Assembly: GCA_030057655.1 (NCBI GenBank)
Contig: JASGUQ010000033.1
Span: forward strand, 59,064-123,063
DNA: 64,000 nt
Direction: 5' to 3'
Origin: Bacillota bacterium
GTDB taxonomy: Bacteria; Bacillota; Clostridia; Christensenellales; Aristaeellaceae
The position numbers were made by a program, and so were the translations under genes. This document shows, piece by piece, positions 52,183-61,192 of this stretch. The notes beneath the pieces are model-generated. The model saw only the letters and a program-made list of their open reading frames with translations. It searched no databases and was not told where the DNA came from. Numbering within the stretch: the stretch's first letter is position 1; each line of letters opens with the position of its first letter.

Positions 52183-53936
52183 CGATCAAGCGAGAAACCG
52201 ATATAAAATCCAAATATGCCTTTCCTTTAAAAAGAATCGTTTCTTTTTTATCTGCTTTTCTTTTTGTTTTCATCGTTTTTTCCAATGGGTCGGCGAAGGC
52301 TGTTCGCGATTTTCCTGCAAAGGTACGCGTTTTGCTGACCGAGTATCAAAAACTGACACAGATCAAGATTGGTGTTCATGGCGCATACACGCTTGATAAG
52401 AACATCAGCTTTCAAAAAGGCAGTGAGGTTGTTGTTTCGCTTGTCAAAGACAAACTTCAGGTTAGTTATGAAGGCATGGCTTACCTGACCGGAAAAGAAC
52501 TCACCTTCTATCAGCATTCACAAAATGAGTTGGAGGAAAACGGCCTCCGGTTTCAAGACACGATGAACCTGTTTCCAGGCGACCTGAAGATCTCCGCAAA
52601 AGAAGGAAGGCTGGAATTGATCTCCTCATTGCCTGTGGAAACATATTTGCAGGGGGTCGTGCCCTATGAAATGGCGGATGAATTCCCCCTTGAAGCCCTA
52701 AAAGCGCAGGCGGTCGCTGCAAGGACCTATACGCTTGCGCGCATGGATCAGAACAAATCGTATGACTTGGTGGACAACACGAATGATCAGGTCTACCGAG
52801 GCGTTAACCCTGAAAAAAAGAATGCCATCCATGCAGTCAAGGACACGGAAGGGTTGGTTTTATTTTACAAAGAAAGCCTGGCCAGCTGTTTTTATACCGC
52901 CAGCAACGGCGGATTTACCGAATCTGCATACAATGCGTGGGGCAGAGAACAGATTCCATATTTGATCATTCAAAAAGATCAGTACGATTTAGACAACCCT
53001 CTTAGCATCGTCAAAAGAGCGTCAATTGCCAAACAGCATCAGGAAGAGAATGAAACCAGCGGATTTTACCAATATCTTATCAAAGCGGTTGAAGAAAAAC
53101 TTCTCATTCAGTCCAATCATTCGAATGTCTCAGGAATTAAAATCAAGGGGATCGCCGGGCTCACTCCGCACACCCCTAAATATCAGGGTCAGGCAGAAGG
53201 GGTCATGAGCTTGCTCAAAGCCGACGTCATCGTCGAAACAACAAGAATGGTGGAAGTTCAAAAAGCTCAGGAGGACGATGAGGTCAGTTTGACACAGCCC
53301 GCAGAAAAAGCGCTTCCCACAGAAACAAAGGGAACGCGTGAGTTCATAGAAAAGACAGAGCAGCATCATGTTTCAGTGGACATCCCCATTTTTCCGGATC
53401 TTGAGAAAATGCTGAATCTTTCCATCAACAGAAATGAAAATGAGATTGTCAGTACAGCTGAAACGGATCATTCGTTTGTGATCGAATTTCGAAGGTACGG
53501 ACACGGCGTTGGCATGAGCCAGCGCGGCGCGGAATGGATGGCGAAGAAGTACGACTGGAACCACGAGCAAATCTTGCGCTTTTATTATCCCGGTACTGAA
53601 CTGAAGAAAGTCAACATCAAGCAGGAACCGCTTCCCAGCCTTTTTGCCGCCTTCCTGACCACGCCGGGACCCGCGCCCACAGCGACGCCAAGGCCGACTT
53701 TGATGCCTCAAAGTGAAAAACCAAAATCCGGTCAAAGCATTGTATATGTAACCGGCATCAAGGAGAATTCTTCCTTAAACCTTCGCGCGAAACCAGATTA
53801 TCTGGGGGAGATCATCACCAGGCTGTATTTTGGCCAGGAACTTCTGGTCATTAAGCGCCTTGAGGATGGCTGGCTTGAGGTGAAAACCGATGCGGTTCAA
53901 GGCTACATCAGAGAGGAATTTGTAGGCAATCAGTAG
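52179..53936 (+). CDS. SpoIID/LytB-domain protein with C-terminal SH3 domain
   Basis: A 585-residue exported protein. Membrane anchor or signal at about 20-38. A SpoIID/LytB domain starts near residue 140 (SSLPVETYLQGVVPYEMADEF, then KAQAVAARTYTLARM) and ends near residue 470 with RYGHGVGMSQRGAEWMA and YYPGTELK. A charged insert of ~100 residues lies in between (about 330-430). A PT-rich linker leads to an SH3b domain (about 525-585, with NLRAKPDYLGEI). SpoIID is a lytic transglycosylase of denuded glycans in sporulation; paralogues also occur in non-sporulating cells, so sporulation is not proven. Confidence 0.92.
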   Translation: MTIKRETDIKSKYAFPLKRIVSFLSAFLFVFIVFSNGSAKAVRDFPAKVRVLLTEYQKLTQIKIGVHGAYTLDKNISFQKGSEVVVSLVKDKLQVSYEGMAYLTGKELTFYQHSQNELEENGLRFQDTMNLFPGDLKISAKEGRLELISSLPVETYLQGVVPYEMADEFPLEALKAQAVAARTYTLARMDQNKSYDLVDNTNDQVYRGVNPEKKNAIHAVKDTEGLVLFYKESLASCFYTASNGGFTESAYNAWGREQIPYLIIQKDQYDLDNPLSIVKRASIAKQHQEENETSGFYQYLIKAVEEKLLIQSNHSNVSGIKIKGIAGLTPHTPKYQGQAEGVMSLLKADVIVETTRMVEVQKAQEDDEVSLTQPAEKALPTETKGTREFIEKTEQHHVSVDIPIFPDLEKMLNLSINRNENEIVSTAETDHSFVIEFRRYGHGVGMSQRGAEWMAKKYDWNHEQILRFYYPGTELKKVNIKQEPLPSLFAAFLTTPGPAPTATPRPTLMPQSEKPKSGQSIVYVTGIKENSSLNLRAKPDYLGEIITRLYFGQELLVIKRLEDGWLEVKTDAVQGYIREEFVGNQ

Positions 53937-54023
53937 GAACTGAATTTGATTTTTATAAATGAGGGACTTGAGGTACAATCAATCAGGTTCTTTTAGCTGA
54001 AACCATTTTTGAAAAAAGGAGTT

Positions 54024-54713
54024 ATGATGAAACCGATTTTTAAGCCGGATATGCTGGAATTTATGACGAATATCAGGTTCAACAACAACAAATCCTTCTT
54101 TTTGGAGCACAAGGACGAGTATGAAAAGAAGGTCAAACAACCCTATTATCGCCTGATTGAGGCCCTGACGCCCACCATGCTGAAAATCGACAGCGGCATG
54201 GAGGTAAGGCCCTACAGGGTACTGTCTAGGATCTACCGGGATACACGGTTTACAAGGGATAAGTCACCCCTTCGCGACCATCATTGGATCGCTTTTCGCC
54301 ATACTGGCGAACCAAGAGAAAAAGCCGTTGTTTTCTGGTTTGAAATAAGGCTGGAATCAGTCAACTGGGGGCTTGGCTTCTGGGGAGAGAATAAAAAGGC
54401 CATGGAATTGCTCAGAAGGCGGATGATCGCGAAGCCTGATGAGATCATTGGCCTGCTCAATCAATTAGATAAAGATAATTTTGCGGTTGGAGGAAGCATC
54501 AATTCAAGAGTGGAGGTGCCAAACGGCCTGCCTGAAGCGCTGCATAAATTCTACCGTCTAAAGGAAGTATACGCGACGAAAAGAAACATCAAACCTGAAA
54601 GCGTATTTGAACCAGGGTTTGAAGATGTGCTTGCTGCTGATTTTAATGCTTTGGCGCCCCTGTACCATTTGCTGAGGGGATGCTATGTGCTCTCCGAACA
54701 GCAAATACTTTAG
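54024..54713 (+). CDS. DUF2461 (TIGR02453) family protein
   Basis: A 229-residue protein whose function is not established. It shows the family marks: start KPDMLEFMTNIRFNNNKSFF, RVLSRIYRDTRFTRDKSP, and the C-terminal CYVLSEQ region. The ATG at 54024 follows AAAAAAGGAGTT. It stands alone between the SpoIID-like gene and lexA. A short hairpin at 54712-54729 may end the transcript, but it lacks a good T run. Confidence 0.85.
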   Translation: MMKPIFKPDMLEFMTNIRFNNNKSFFLEHKDEYEKKVKQPYYRLIEALTPTMLKIDSGMEVRPYRVLSRIYRDTRFTRDKSPLRDHHWIAFRHTGEPREKAVVFWFEIRLESVNWGLGFWGENKKAMELLRRRMIAKPDEIIGLLNQLDKDNFAVGGSINSRVEVPNGLPEALHKFYRLKEVYATKRNIKPESVFEPGFEDVLAADFNALAPLYHLLRGCYVLSEQQIL

Positions 54714-54790
54714 TCTGCCTAAACAGACTTGGGTTTAAAATCAAAGCAGCAAACCAAAGTATCAAGCTGAAGAGTGCTATGAATAATAGA

Positions 54791-54819
54791 AAAACGGCCT
54801 CACAAACAAATGTGAGACC
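54791..54819 (-). terminator. Terminator of lexA
   Basis: A nine-base stem (GGTCTCACA with TGTGAGGCC, one G-T pair) followed on the minus strand by GTTTTTC, about 20 bp after the lexA stop. Confidence 0.8.
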
Positions 54820-54837
54820 GCGTTACAGCAAGATTAT

Positions 54838-55467
54838 TTAAAGCGAGCGGAAAACCGAGACCACCTTTCCGAGAATATCAACTTCTTTTACAATAATGGG
54901 CTTCATGGCGTCATTTTCCGGTTGCAGGCGGAAATGCCCTTTTTCTTTGAAGAAACGCTTCACAGTTGCGTCTCCTGATACCATCGCCACCACGATGTCC
55001 CCGTTGTTTGCGGTTTGCTGCTGTTTTACGACAATGTAATCGCCGTCAAAGATACCGGCCTGGATCATGCTGTCGCCCCTTACAACAAGTGCGAAATGCT
55101 GCCCGTCTTTCATCATAAAATCCGGAATGGGGATCATTTCTGAAATGCTCTCCTCCGCAAGGATCGGGGAGCCGGCTGCGACGGGGCCAAGCAGGGGAAC
55201 AAGCGTAAAAGCGTCTTTTTTGCCGTTTGCTTTATCAATGACCGCCATAGCACGCGGCTTCATCGAATCACGTTTTAAAACGCCCTGTTTTTCAAGCCGT
55301 TTCAAGTGGCCATGAACGGTGGAAGTGGATTTTAATCCGACTGCCTCACAGATCTCGCGGACAGAAGGCGGAAAACCGTTTTCTGCGATCTGCTCAAGAA
55401 TAAAATCCAGGATGCGTCCCTGGGTTTCACCGTGTTTTCTTTTCTTTTGGAGCTGATCCTGCGTCAT
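54838..55467 (-). CDS. lexA: LexA repressor
   Basis: SOS repressor that cuts itself when RecA filaments form. The 209-residue protein has a winged HTH (SVREICEAVGLKSTSTVHGHLKRL), the self-cleavage Ala-Gly bond in VAAGSPILAEE, the catalytic serine in GDSMIQAGI and lysine in DYIVVKQQ. The start follows CGGAGGAATCAA. Its promoter carries a palindromic operator, so autoregulation is expected. Confidence 0.97.
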   Translation of the reverse strand: MTQDQLQKKRKHGETQGRILDFILEQIAENGFPPSVREICEAVGLKSTSTVHGHLKRLEKQGVLKRDSMKPRAMAVIDKANGKKDAFTLVPLLGPVAAGSPILAEESISEMIPIPDFMMKDGQHFALVVRGDSMIQAGIFDGDYIVVKQQQTANNGDIVVAMVSGDATVKRFFKEKGHFRLQPENDAMKPIIVKEVDILGKVVSVFRSL

Positions 55468-55493
55468 TTGATTCCTCCGATTTTAATATGACC

Positions 55494-55521
55494 ATTATAC
55501 CATGCAAACATATGTTTGCAA
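55494..55521 (-). promoter_or_regulatory. Promoter of lexA
   Basis: Minus strand: TTGCAA (55516-55521), a 16-bp spacer and TATAAT (55494-55499) with the extended TGG. The LexA operator fills the spacer and part of the -35. Confidence 0.7.
55503..55520. promoter_or_regulatory. LexA operator (SOS box)
   Basis: A perfect 18-bp palindrome TGCAAACATATGTTTGCA. It matches the Gram-positive box form GAAC-N4-GTTC with one symmetrical change per half (CAAACATATGTTTG). It lies between the lexA -35 and -10, so binding should block RNA polymerase. Confidence 0.85.
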
Positions 55522-55590
55522 TAGAAAATTTGATGATCTAAAATGAAGTGAAACAAATCACAAAAAACAGTAAAGTATGCCGATAAAAAC

Positions 55591-55620
55591 TTGTTAAGAA
55601 AGGCATAGGCGTGATATTAT
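55591..55620 (+). promoter_or_regulatory. Candidate promoter of the plsX-acpP-rnc-smc-ftsY operon
   Basis: TTGTTA (55591-55596), an 18-bp spacer and TATTAT (55615-55620) with an extended TGA before it, 29 bp upstream of plsX. No FapR-type palindrome is seen. Confidence 0.55.
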
Positions 55621-55649
55621 ATCAAGCGAAATCTGATTGGAGGGCTTTG

Positions 55650-56645
55650 ATGCTGACACTGTTTTTGGACGCGATGGGCGGTGACAACGCACCGCAGGCA
55701 ACCTGTGCGGGCGCGGTCATGGCTTTGCGTGCGGACGCTGATCTTCGTTTGATCTTAGGCGGTATACCCGAGGTGATCAAACAGCACCTGACAGACGCTG
55801 ATGATGTGATGGACCGCATTCAAATTTTGAACGCCCCTGAGATCATCACCAACAACGAATCCGCTGCCATGGCCATCCGCCAGAAAAAAGAAAGCGCTGT
55901 GGTCAAAGGCATGCTGATGGTGCGTGAGGGAGAGGCGGACGGCTTTATTTCTGCCGGCTCCACTGGCGCGACCCTGGTGGGCGGCATGCTGCGCCTGGGA
56001 CGCGTCCCTGGCATAGAGCGTCCGGCCCTGGCGCCTGTGATGCCTGGAGAAAACAGCGAATATCTTCTGATTGACTGCGGCGCCAATGTGGACTGCCGTC
56101 CGGAATACCTGGCGCAGTTTGGCCTGATGGGCGACGCCTACATGCGCAAGATGCGTAGGATGAAGAGTCCGCGCATCGGCCTTGTCAACAACGGCGCTGA
56201 GGAAGAAAAGGGCAGTCAGCTCTATATAGAGTCCCACAAACTGCTCAAGAAGGAGCCGATCAATTTTGTCGGCAACATTGAGGCCCGCTATATTCCTGCC
56301 GGTCAGGCTGATGTGATCGTATGCGATGGGTTTGACGGCAACATCATTCTCAAGTACACTGAAGGCATCGCTTCTGCGCTGATGGGCATCATCAAGCGGG
56401 AGCTGATGGCGGACACGCGCAGCAAGCTGGGTGCGCTGCTATCCAAACCGGCCTTTAAGCGCGTAAAAAAGATGATGGATTACACCGAGGTCGGCGGAGC
56501 GCCGCTTCTGGGTGTGCGCGGCGCGGTTGTAAAGGCCCATGGATCCAGCAACGCCAAGGCGATTGCAAGCGCCATCCGCCAGGCCACGCTCATGGCGCGC
56601 AACCAGGTGCCACAAGCCATCGAAGAAAACCTGAACAAACATTAA
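55650..56645 (+). CDS. plsX: Phosphate acyltransferase PlsX
   Basis: Converts acyl-ACP to acyl-phosphate, the donor for glycerol-3-phosphate acylation in phospholipid synthesis. The 331-residue protein starts LTLFLDAMGGDNAPQ and has SAGSTGATLVGGMLRLGRVPG (parts SAGSTGATLVGG and MLRLGRVPG), DCGANVDCRPEYL, and ADVIVCDGFDGNIILK. The ATG at 55650 follows GGAGGGCTTTG. It is followed by acpP, its substrate carrier, with none of the usual fab genes in between. Confidence 0.97.
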   Translation: MLTLFLDAMGGDNAPQATCAGAVMALRADADLRLILGGIPEVIKQHLTDADDVMDRIQILNAPEIITNNESAAMAIRQKKESAVVKGMLMVREGEADGFISAGSTGATLVGGMLRLGRVPGIERPALAPVMPGENSEYLLIDCGANVDCRPEYLAQFGLMGDAYMRKMRRMKSPRIGLVNNGAEEEKGSQLYIESHKLLKKEPINFVGNIEARYIPAGQADVIVCDGFDGNIILKYTEGIASALMGIIKRELMADTRSKLGALLSKPAFKRVKKMMDYTEVGGAPLLGVRGAVVKAHGSSNAKAIASAIRQATLMARNQVPQAIEENLNKH

Positions 56646-56667
56646 TTTAGATGGAGGAACAACAGAT

Positions 56668-56898
56668 ATGCTCATGAAACAGATTGTCGATTTGATTTCC
56701 AAACAGCTCAAGGCCGATGCCAGCGCCATTACCCGCGAATCCCGCCTTGTTGAAGACTTGGGCGCCGATAGCGCCAATGTGATGGTGCTGATCATGGACC
56801 TGGAAGACCAGTTCAACATTCAGATCGAGGATAACGCCATTACAACGCTGAAAACCGTGGGCGATGTGGTGGACTACATTCAGGAACTCCAAGGGTGA
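56668..56898 (+). CDS. acpP: Acyl carrier protein
   Basis: A 76-residue carrier of acyl chains. The phosphopantetheine serine is S35 in EDLGADSANVMVLIMDLEDQF (parts EDLGADSA and NVMVLIMDLEDQF). The residue after it is alanine, where most ACPs have leucine (DSL). The overall length, acidity and helix II/III pattern are normal. The start follows GGAGGAACAACAGAT. The stop overlaps the GTG of rnc. Confidence 0.93.
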   Translation: MLMKQIVDLISKQLKADASAITRESRLVEDLGADSANVMVLIMDLEDQFNIQIEDNAITTLKTVGDVVDYIQELQG

Positions 56899-57623
56899 CA
56901 AAAAAGGATCCCCCGCTGCTGCACAAAGGGGCAGCAGCCTTTTTTCATGATGAAATCAGCGAAAACAGGCTGATGGACGCTCTGCATTATCAGTTTAGGG
57001 ACCAATCTCTCCTGAGGACGGCCTTGACCCATCCTTCCACTGCGCAAAAGAAAAACAATCAGCGGCTGGAGTTCTTGGGTGATGCGGTGTTGCAGCTGGT
57101 CATCAGCGAAGTATTGTACACTTCAATAAACGATCAGGAAGGCAAATTGACCTTTAGAAGGCAAAAGCTGGTGAACGAAAAGGCTTTAGCCCGGATCGCT
57201 TGCGGCATCGGCTTGGGGGACAGCCTGATCATGGACGCTTCTTTAAGCGCACAGGGCGGCAGGCGTAATTCAGCCATTTTGGCGGACGCGATGGAAGCGG
57301 TCCTGGCGGCTGTTTACCTGGACGGCGGCTTTGAAAAAGCGCGGCAGATCATTTTATCCCTGTGGGATGACGCCATCAAAACAGCGGACGCGAACCTTGA
57401 CCCCAAAGGAACTCTGCAGGCGATGTTCCAGGCGGAGGGGCTTAGCGAGCCTGAGTATCAGGACATCCTGGCTGAGGGACCTGCGCACCAGCGTTTGTTT
57501 ACAGTGGCTGTTTTTAAAAGCGGCCAGGAGCTTGCCCGGGGGACAGGCACCACCAAGCGCCTGGCCCAGCAGGAAGCCGCTAAAAAGGCAATTCTTTATT
57601 TGAAGGAGGAAGGTGAAGCATGA
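56895..57623 (+). CDS. rnc: Ribonuclease III
   Basis: Cuts double-stranded RNA, for example rRNA precursors. The 242-residue protein has the catalytic signature RLEFLGDAVLQLVISEVLY near residue 55, the second acidic set ILADAMEAVLAAVYLDGG, and a C-terminal dsRNA-binding domain ending in RLAQQEAAKKAILYL. The start is GTG, overlapping the acpP stop by 4 bp. It overlaps smc by 4 bp; the rnc-smc-ftsY order is standard in Firmicutes. Confidence 0.97.
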   Translation: MTKKDPPLLHKGAAAFFHDEISENRLMDALHYQFRDQSLLRTALTHPSTAQKKNNQRLEFLGDAVLQLVISEVLYTSINDQEGKLTFRRQKLVNEKALARIACGIGLGDSLIMDASLSAQGGRRNSAILADAMEAVLAAVYLDGGFEKARQIILSLWDDAIKTADANLDPKGTLQAMFQAEGLSEPEYQDILAEGPAHQRLFTVAVFKSGQELARGTGTTKRLAQQEAAKKAILYLKEEGEA

Positions 57624-60600
57624 AGCTGATCAGGCTTGAACTGTTTGGCTTTAAATCCTTTCCTCAGAGGACATCCGTACAGTTTGACGAGGGCATCACC
57701 GGGATAGTCGGCCCCAATGGTTCCGGGAAAAGCAACATCGCGGACGCCGTCCGCTGGGTGCTTGGCGAGCAAAGCGCGAAAGCGCTTCGGGGCGCCAAGA
57801 TGGAAGACGTCATCTTCGTTGGCACGCAGAAACGAAAGTTGATGCCTTATTGTGAAGTTTCACTCATTTTTGATAACCAGGATCAAAAGCTGAAAAACCC
57901 GCATACCGAAGTCATGGTCACCCGCCGCGTTTACAGGAGCGGTGAGGGCGAGTATTACCTGAACAAGAAATCCTGCAGGCTGAAGGATATTGTTGAACTC
58001 TTTCATGACACCGGCATTGGCAGGGAAGGTTATTCCATCATCGGGCAGGGACACATCGACGTCATCCTCTCCGGACGCGGGGAGGAGCGAAGGGCAGCCT
58101 TTGAGGACGCGGCAGGCATTGCCGCCTACCGTTCGCGAAAAGAGGAAGCAGAACGCAAGCTGACCCGCACCCAGGAGCACCTCTTGCGCGTTGGCGACCT
58201 GTTGGAGGAATTGGGCAGCAGGCTGGAACCCTTAAGGGAACAAAGCGAGGCCGCCCGTGAATACCTTCAATTGTCCGCGCGCCTGAAGTCCCTGGACGCC
58301 ACCATTTTCTTAGCCCGCCATGATCGTTTGAACAAGAGGATCACTTCCCTCAAGGAGAACAATCAAGGCATTGCCGAAATGGTCGCGCTTCATGAAAAAA
58401 AACTTGAAGAAACCAGGCAAAAGCGGCTGGAGAATGAAGATGACCTGGCTTTGGCAGAGAGTGAGAGCGAGCGTGTCTCCGGCATCCTGCGTCAGCAGGA
58501 GGATGCGCTGAGGGAACAGGCGGTCTTGAAAGAGCGAAGCGAACAGACCCTGCAAATGGCCGTCTCGGAGGAAAAGACCAATAGGGACAGCATACAGGCG
58601 CTGGAAGAAGAAATCAAAGAGCTTGAAAACATGCTTTCCTCATCCTCCAGCGAGTCTGACCGTGAAAAGATGCTGCTGGATGAGGCGGACAAGGCTTTAA
58701 GCGCGCTTGAGGAAGAGGAAAAGAAGGCCCAGGACGCCAGGGAGCGGGCAGAAAACGCCCTTGATGAGCACCGCAGCAGGCTCCTTGAATCTGCCAACAG
58801 CCGCACCGATGCCAGGGAACGGCAGGCACGCCAGCAGGCGATGCTGGCCCAGGCGAAAAGCCGCATCAGTGATATTAAGAACAATGAGGCCCTTCTGACT
58901 GATGCTGTCACAATCGCGGAGCAGGAAGAAACAGCCGCGAAAAATAAATTAAACGATACCCGGGACGCCGTTAACGCGCTGTATGAACAGTTAAAGCATA
59001 CTGAAAGCAAATTGTCTTCGGATCGTGAGCAGGTTCGTTTAAAAGAGCAGGCTTTCAGCCAGGCGCAATTGGCTTTACAGAGGGATAAGGCGCGTCTGTC
59101 CGCGATGGAGGAGATGGCGCGCTCTCACGAAGGCTTCTTCCAGCCGGTCAAACAGGCACTGTCATACGCCAAAGGAAACAGGAAGGTCTTTGGCGCGCTT
59201 GCCCAATTGATCGACGTTCCAAAGGAACTGGAAACCGCGATAGAGATGGTCCTGGGCAGCGCGCTGCAAAACATCGTGACCCAGGATGAGGAAACCGCGC
59301 AAGAACTAATCGATTATCTGCGTGAAAAGCGTTATGGCCGCACAACATTTTTGCCGCTTTCTGCTGTCCGCGGCAGAGCATTAAACCCCAATGAACGCGC
59401 TGTTTTATCCATGCCCGGCTGCCTGGGGGTTGCCAGCGAGCTTGTAAGCTATGATACCAAGTATCAGGATGTTGTAGAATCCCTGCTGGGGCGCACCGTG
59501 GTCGCAGAGGACTTAAACGCCGCCATCGCCATCTCCAGAAAAGGGCGTCAGGCTTTTCATGTTGTTACGCTGCAAGGGGACGTGATGCGTTCTGGCGGCG
59601 CGATGACCGGCGGCTCCGTTCAGAGTAAAACGGTCAGCTTGCTTGGCCGGGAGCGGGAGATCAAGGAGTTGTCCGCGTCCATCAATGCGCAGGCGGAAAA
59701 TCTTCTCAAAGCCCAGCAAGCCTTCAGCGCGTTAACAGCCGAACTGAAAAAGACCGAGGAAATTGCTGTAAAAGAACGCCTGCACGCCCAGGATGAGGAG
59801 ATCGCCATCGCCCGCGAGGAGGAGCGCGTCAAGCAGGCAAACGAACGCCTTGAAAACGCCAACCAGAGGCTTTCACAGTCAAATGACGCGAAAACCCAGC
59901 TTTTGGAGATGATCGCTCAAATCGAGCAGGACCTCAGCGGCCTGGATCAGGCCAGCAAGCTGATCGACGAAGACCGCGAGGCGATGGAGAAGGAAGATCT
60001 CCGCCTAAAAGCAGAAATGGCCGCAGCGCGTGAGGCTGCGGAGAATTTGCGCGAGCAGCTGGAGGAAGCCCGGGAGAAAAAGGCCCACCTTGCGCATCGG
60101 CTGGACCTTGTCCACAGAGACAGGCAGCGCTTTGAAAAGGAATGCGCCGCTTTGCGTCAAAAGCAGGACAGGCTGAAACAAAACGGATCAAGCCTTCTTG
60201 ACAAGATCGCCGGTGAAAAACAAAAAGCCGCAGAACTAAGCGGGATGACGGCTCAGATGAATTTGGAAATTCAGTCCGTACGCGATTTGAGCGCACAGGC
60301 AGAAGGCAAGCGCCGGGAGCTGACCGCGCTCCAAAAGCGGCTCATGGACGATATGGAGACAACGCATCGCCTATATAATGAGGACAGTCAAAAATTGCAC
60401 AGGGGCGAATTAAGCCTGACCAGGCTTCAGGAAGAGCTGCACACCATCACGGCCACCCTGTTTAACACCCATGAATTGACTTACGCCCTGGCAGCAGAAT
60501 GCGCGCTGAATGAGAACACCGAATTGCCTGCGCTTGAAAAAGAAGCGGGGGATATCCGCAAACAGATCAAAGACATGGGCGCCATCAACATCCACGCGCT

Positions 60601-61180
60601 GGATGAGTACGCTGCGACCCAGAACCGCTTTAACGACCTGTCAGTGCAGCGGGATGACGCCCAGCAGGCAAGGGAAGACCTGTTAAACCTCATCAAACGC
60701 CTGCAGGGGCAGATGGAAAAGCAGTTTGTGCGCGAGTTTGCCCTGCTCAACGAATACTTCGCGGAGACCTTTAAACGGCTGTTTAACGGCGGACAAGCCA
60801 GCCTGAGCCTGGCTGATCCCAGCCAGCCGCTTGAGTGCGAGATTCAGATCAAAGCACAGCCGCCAGGGAAAAAGCTCCAGTTGCTGTCGCTGCTCTCAGG
60901 CGGTGAGCGCACTTTGACCGCGATCGCGATCTTGTTCGCGATGCTGAAGTTAAAGCCCACACCGTTTTGCATTTTGGATGAGATCGAGGCGGCGCTGGAT
61001 GACGCCAACATCTACTCCTTTGCAAACTACCTCAAAGAATACAGCAAGGACACGCAGTTCATCGTGATTACCCACCGTAAGGGAACCATGGAAAGCTGTG
61101 ATATGCTCTATGGCGTCACCATGCGTGAAAAAGGCGTGTCTGACATCATCTCCGTAAACCTGCAGGAATACACCGCTTAA
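57620..61180 (+). CDS. smc: Chromosome segregation protein SMC
   Basis: The large ATPase of the bacterial condensin. The 1186-residue protein has Walker A GPNGSGKSN near residue 32, two long coiled coils (about 170-500 and 670-1010), a hinge (about 515-660, FGALAQLIDVPKELETAIEM), and the C-terminal signature LSGGERTLTAIAILFA with Walker B FCILDEIEAALDDAN. Length is typical. ScpA/ScpB partners are not in the window. The start follows GGAGGAAGGTGAAGC. Confidence 0.98.
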   Translation: MKLIRLELFGFKSFPQRTSVQFDEGITGIVGPNGSGKSNIADAVRWVLGEQSAKALRGAKMEDVIFVGTQKRKLMPYCEVSLIFDNQDQKLKNPHTEVMVTRRVYRSGEGEYYLNKKSCRLKDIVELFHDTGIGREGYSIIGQGHIDVILSGRGEERRAAFEDAAGIAAYRSRKEEAERKLTRTQEHLLRVGDLLEELGSRLEPLREQSEAAREYLQLSARLKSLDATIFLARHDRLNKRITSLKENNQGIAEMVALHEKKLEETRQKRLENEDDLALAESESERVSGILRQQEDALREQAVLKERSEQTLQMAVSEEKTNRDSIQALEEEIKELENMLSSSSSESDREKMLLDEADKALSALEEEEKKAQDARERAENALDEHRSRLLESANSRTDARERQARQQAMLAQAKSRISDIKNNEALLTDAVTIAEQEETAAKNKLNDTRDAVNALYEQLKHTESKLSSDREQVRLKEQAFSQAQLALQRDKARLSAMEEMARSHEGFFQPVKQALSYAKGNRKVFGALAQLIDVPKELETAIEMVLGSALQNIVTQDEETAQELIDYLREKRYGRTTFLPLSAVRGRALNPNERAVLSMPGCLGVASELVSYDTKYQDVVESLLGRTVVAEDLNAAIAISRKGRQAFHVVTLQGDVMRSGGAMTGGSVQSKTVSLLGREREIKELSASINAQAENLLKAQQAFSALTAELKKTEEIAVKERLHAQDEEIAIAREEERVKQANERLENANQRLSQSNDAKTQLLEMIAQIEQDLSGLDQASKLIDEDREAMEKEDLRLKAEMAAAREAAENLREQLEEAREKKAHLAHRLDLVHRDRQRFEKECAALRQKQDRLKQNGSSLLDKIAGEKQKAAELSGMTAQMNLEIQSVRDLSAQAEGKRRELTALQKRLMDDMETTHRLYNEDSQKLHRGELSLTRLQEELHTITATLFNTHELTYALAAECALNENTELPALEKEAGDIRKQIKDMGAINIHALDEYAATQNRFNDLSVQRDDAQQAREDLLNLIKRLQGQMEKQFVREFALLNEYFAETFKRLFNGGQASLSLADPSQPLECEIQIKAQPPGKKLQLLSLLSGGERTLTAIAILFAMLKLKPTPFCILDEIEAALDDANIYSFANYLKEYSKDTQFIVITHRKGTMESCDMLYGVTMREKGVSDIISVNLQEYTA

Positions 61181-61192
61181 AAGGAGGACAAT

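Noticed and set aside
54712..54729. Hairpin AGTCTG/CAGACT after the DUF2461 gene as terminator
   Set aside because: Only six pairs and no clear T run. It is mentioned under the gene but not listed as a feature.
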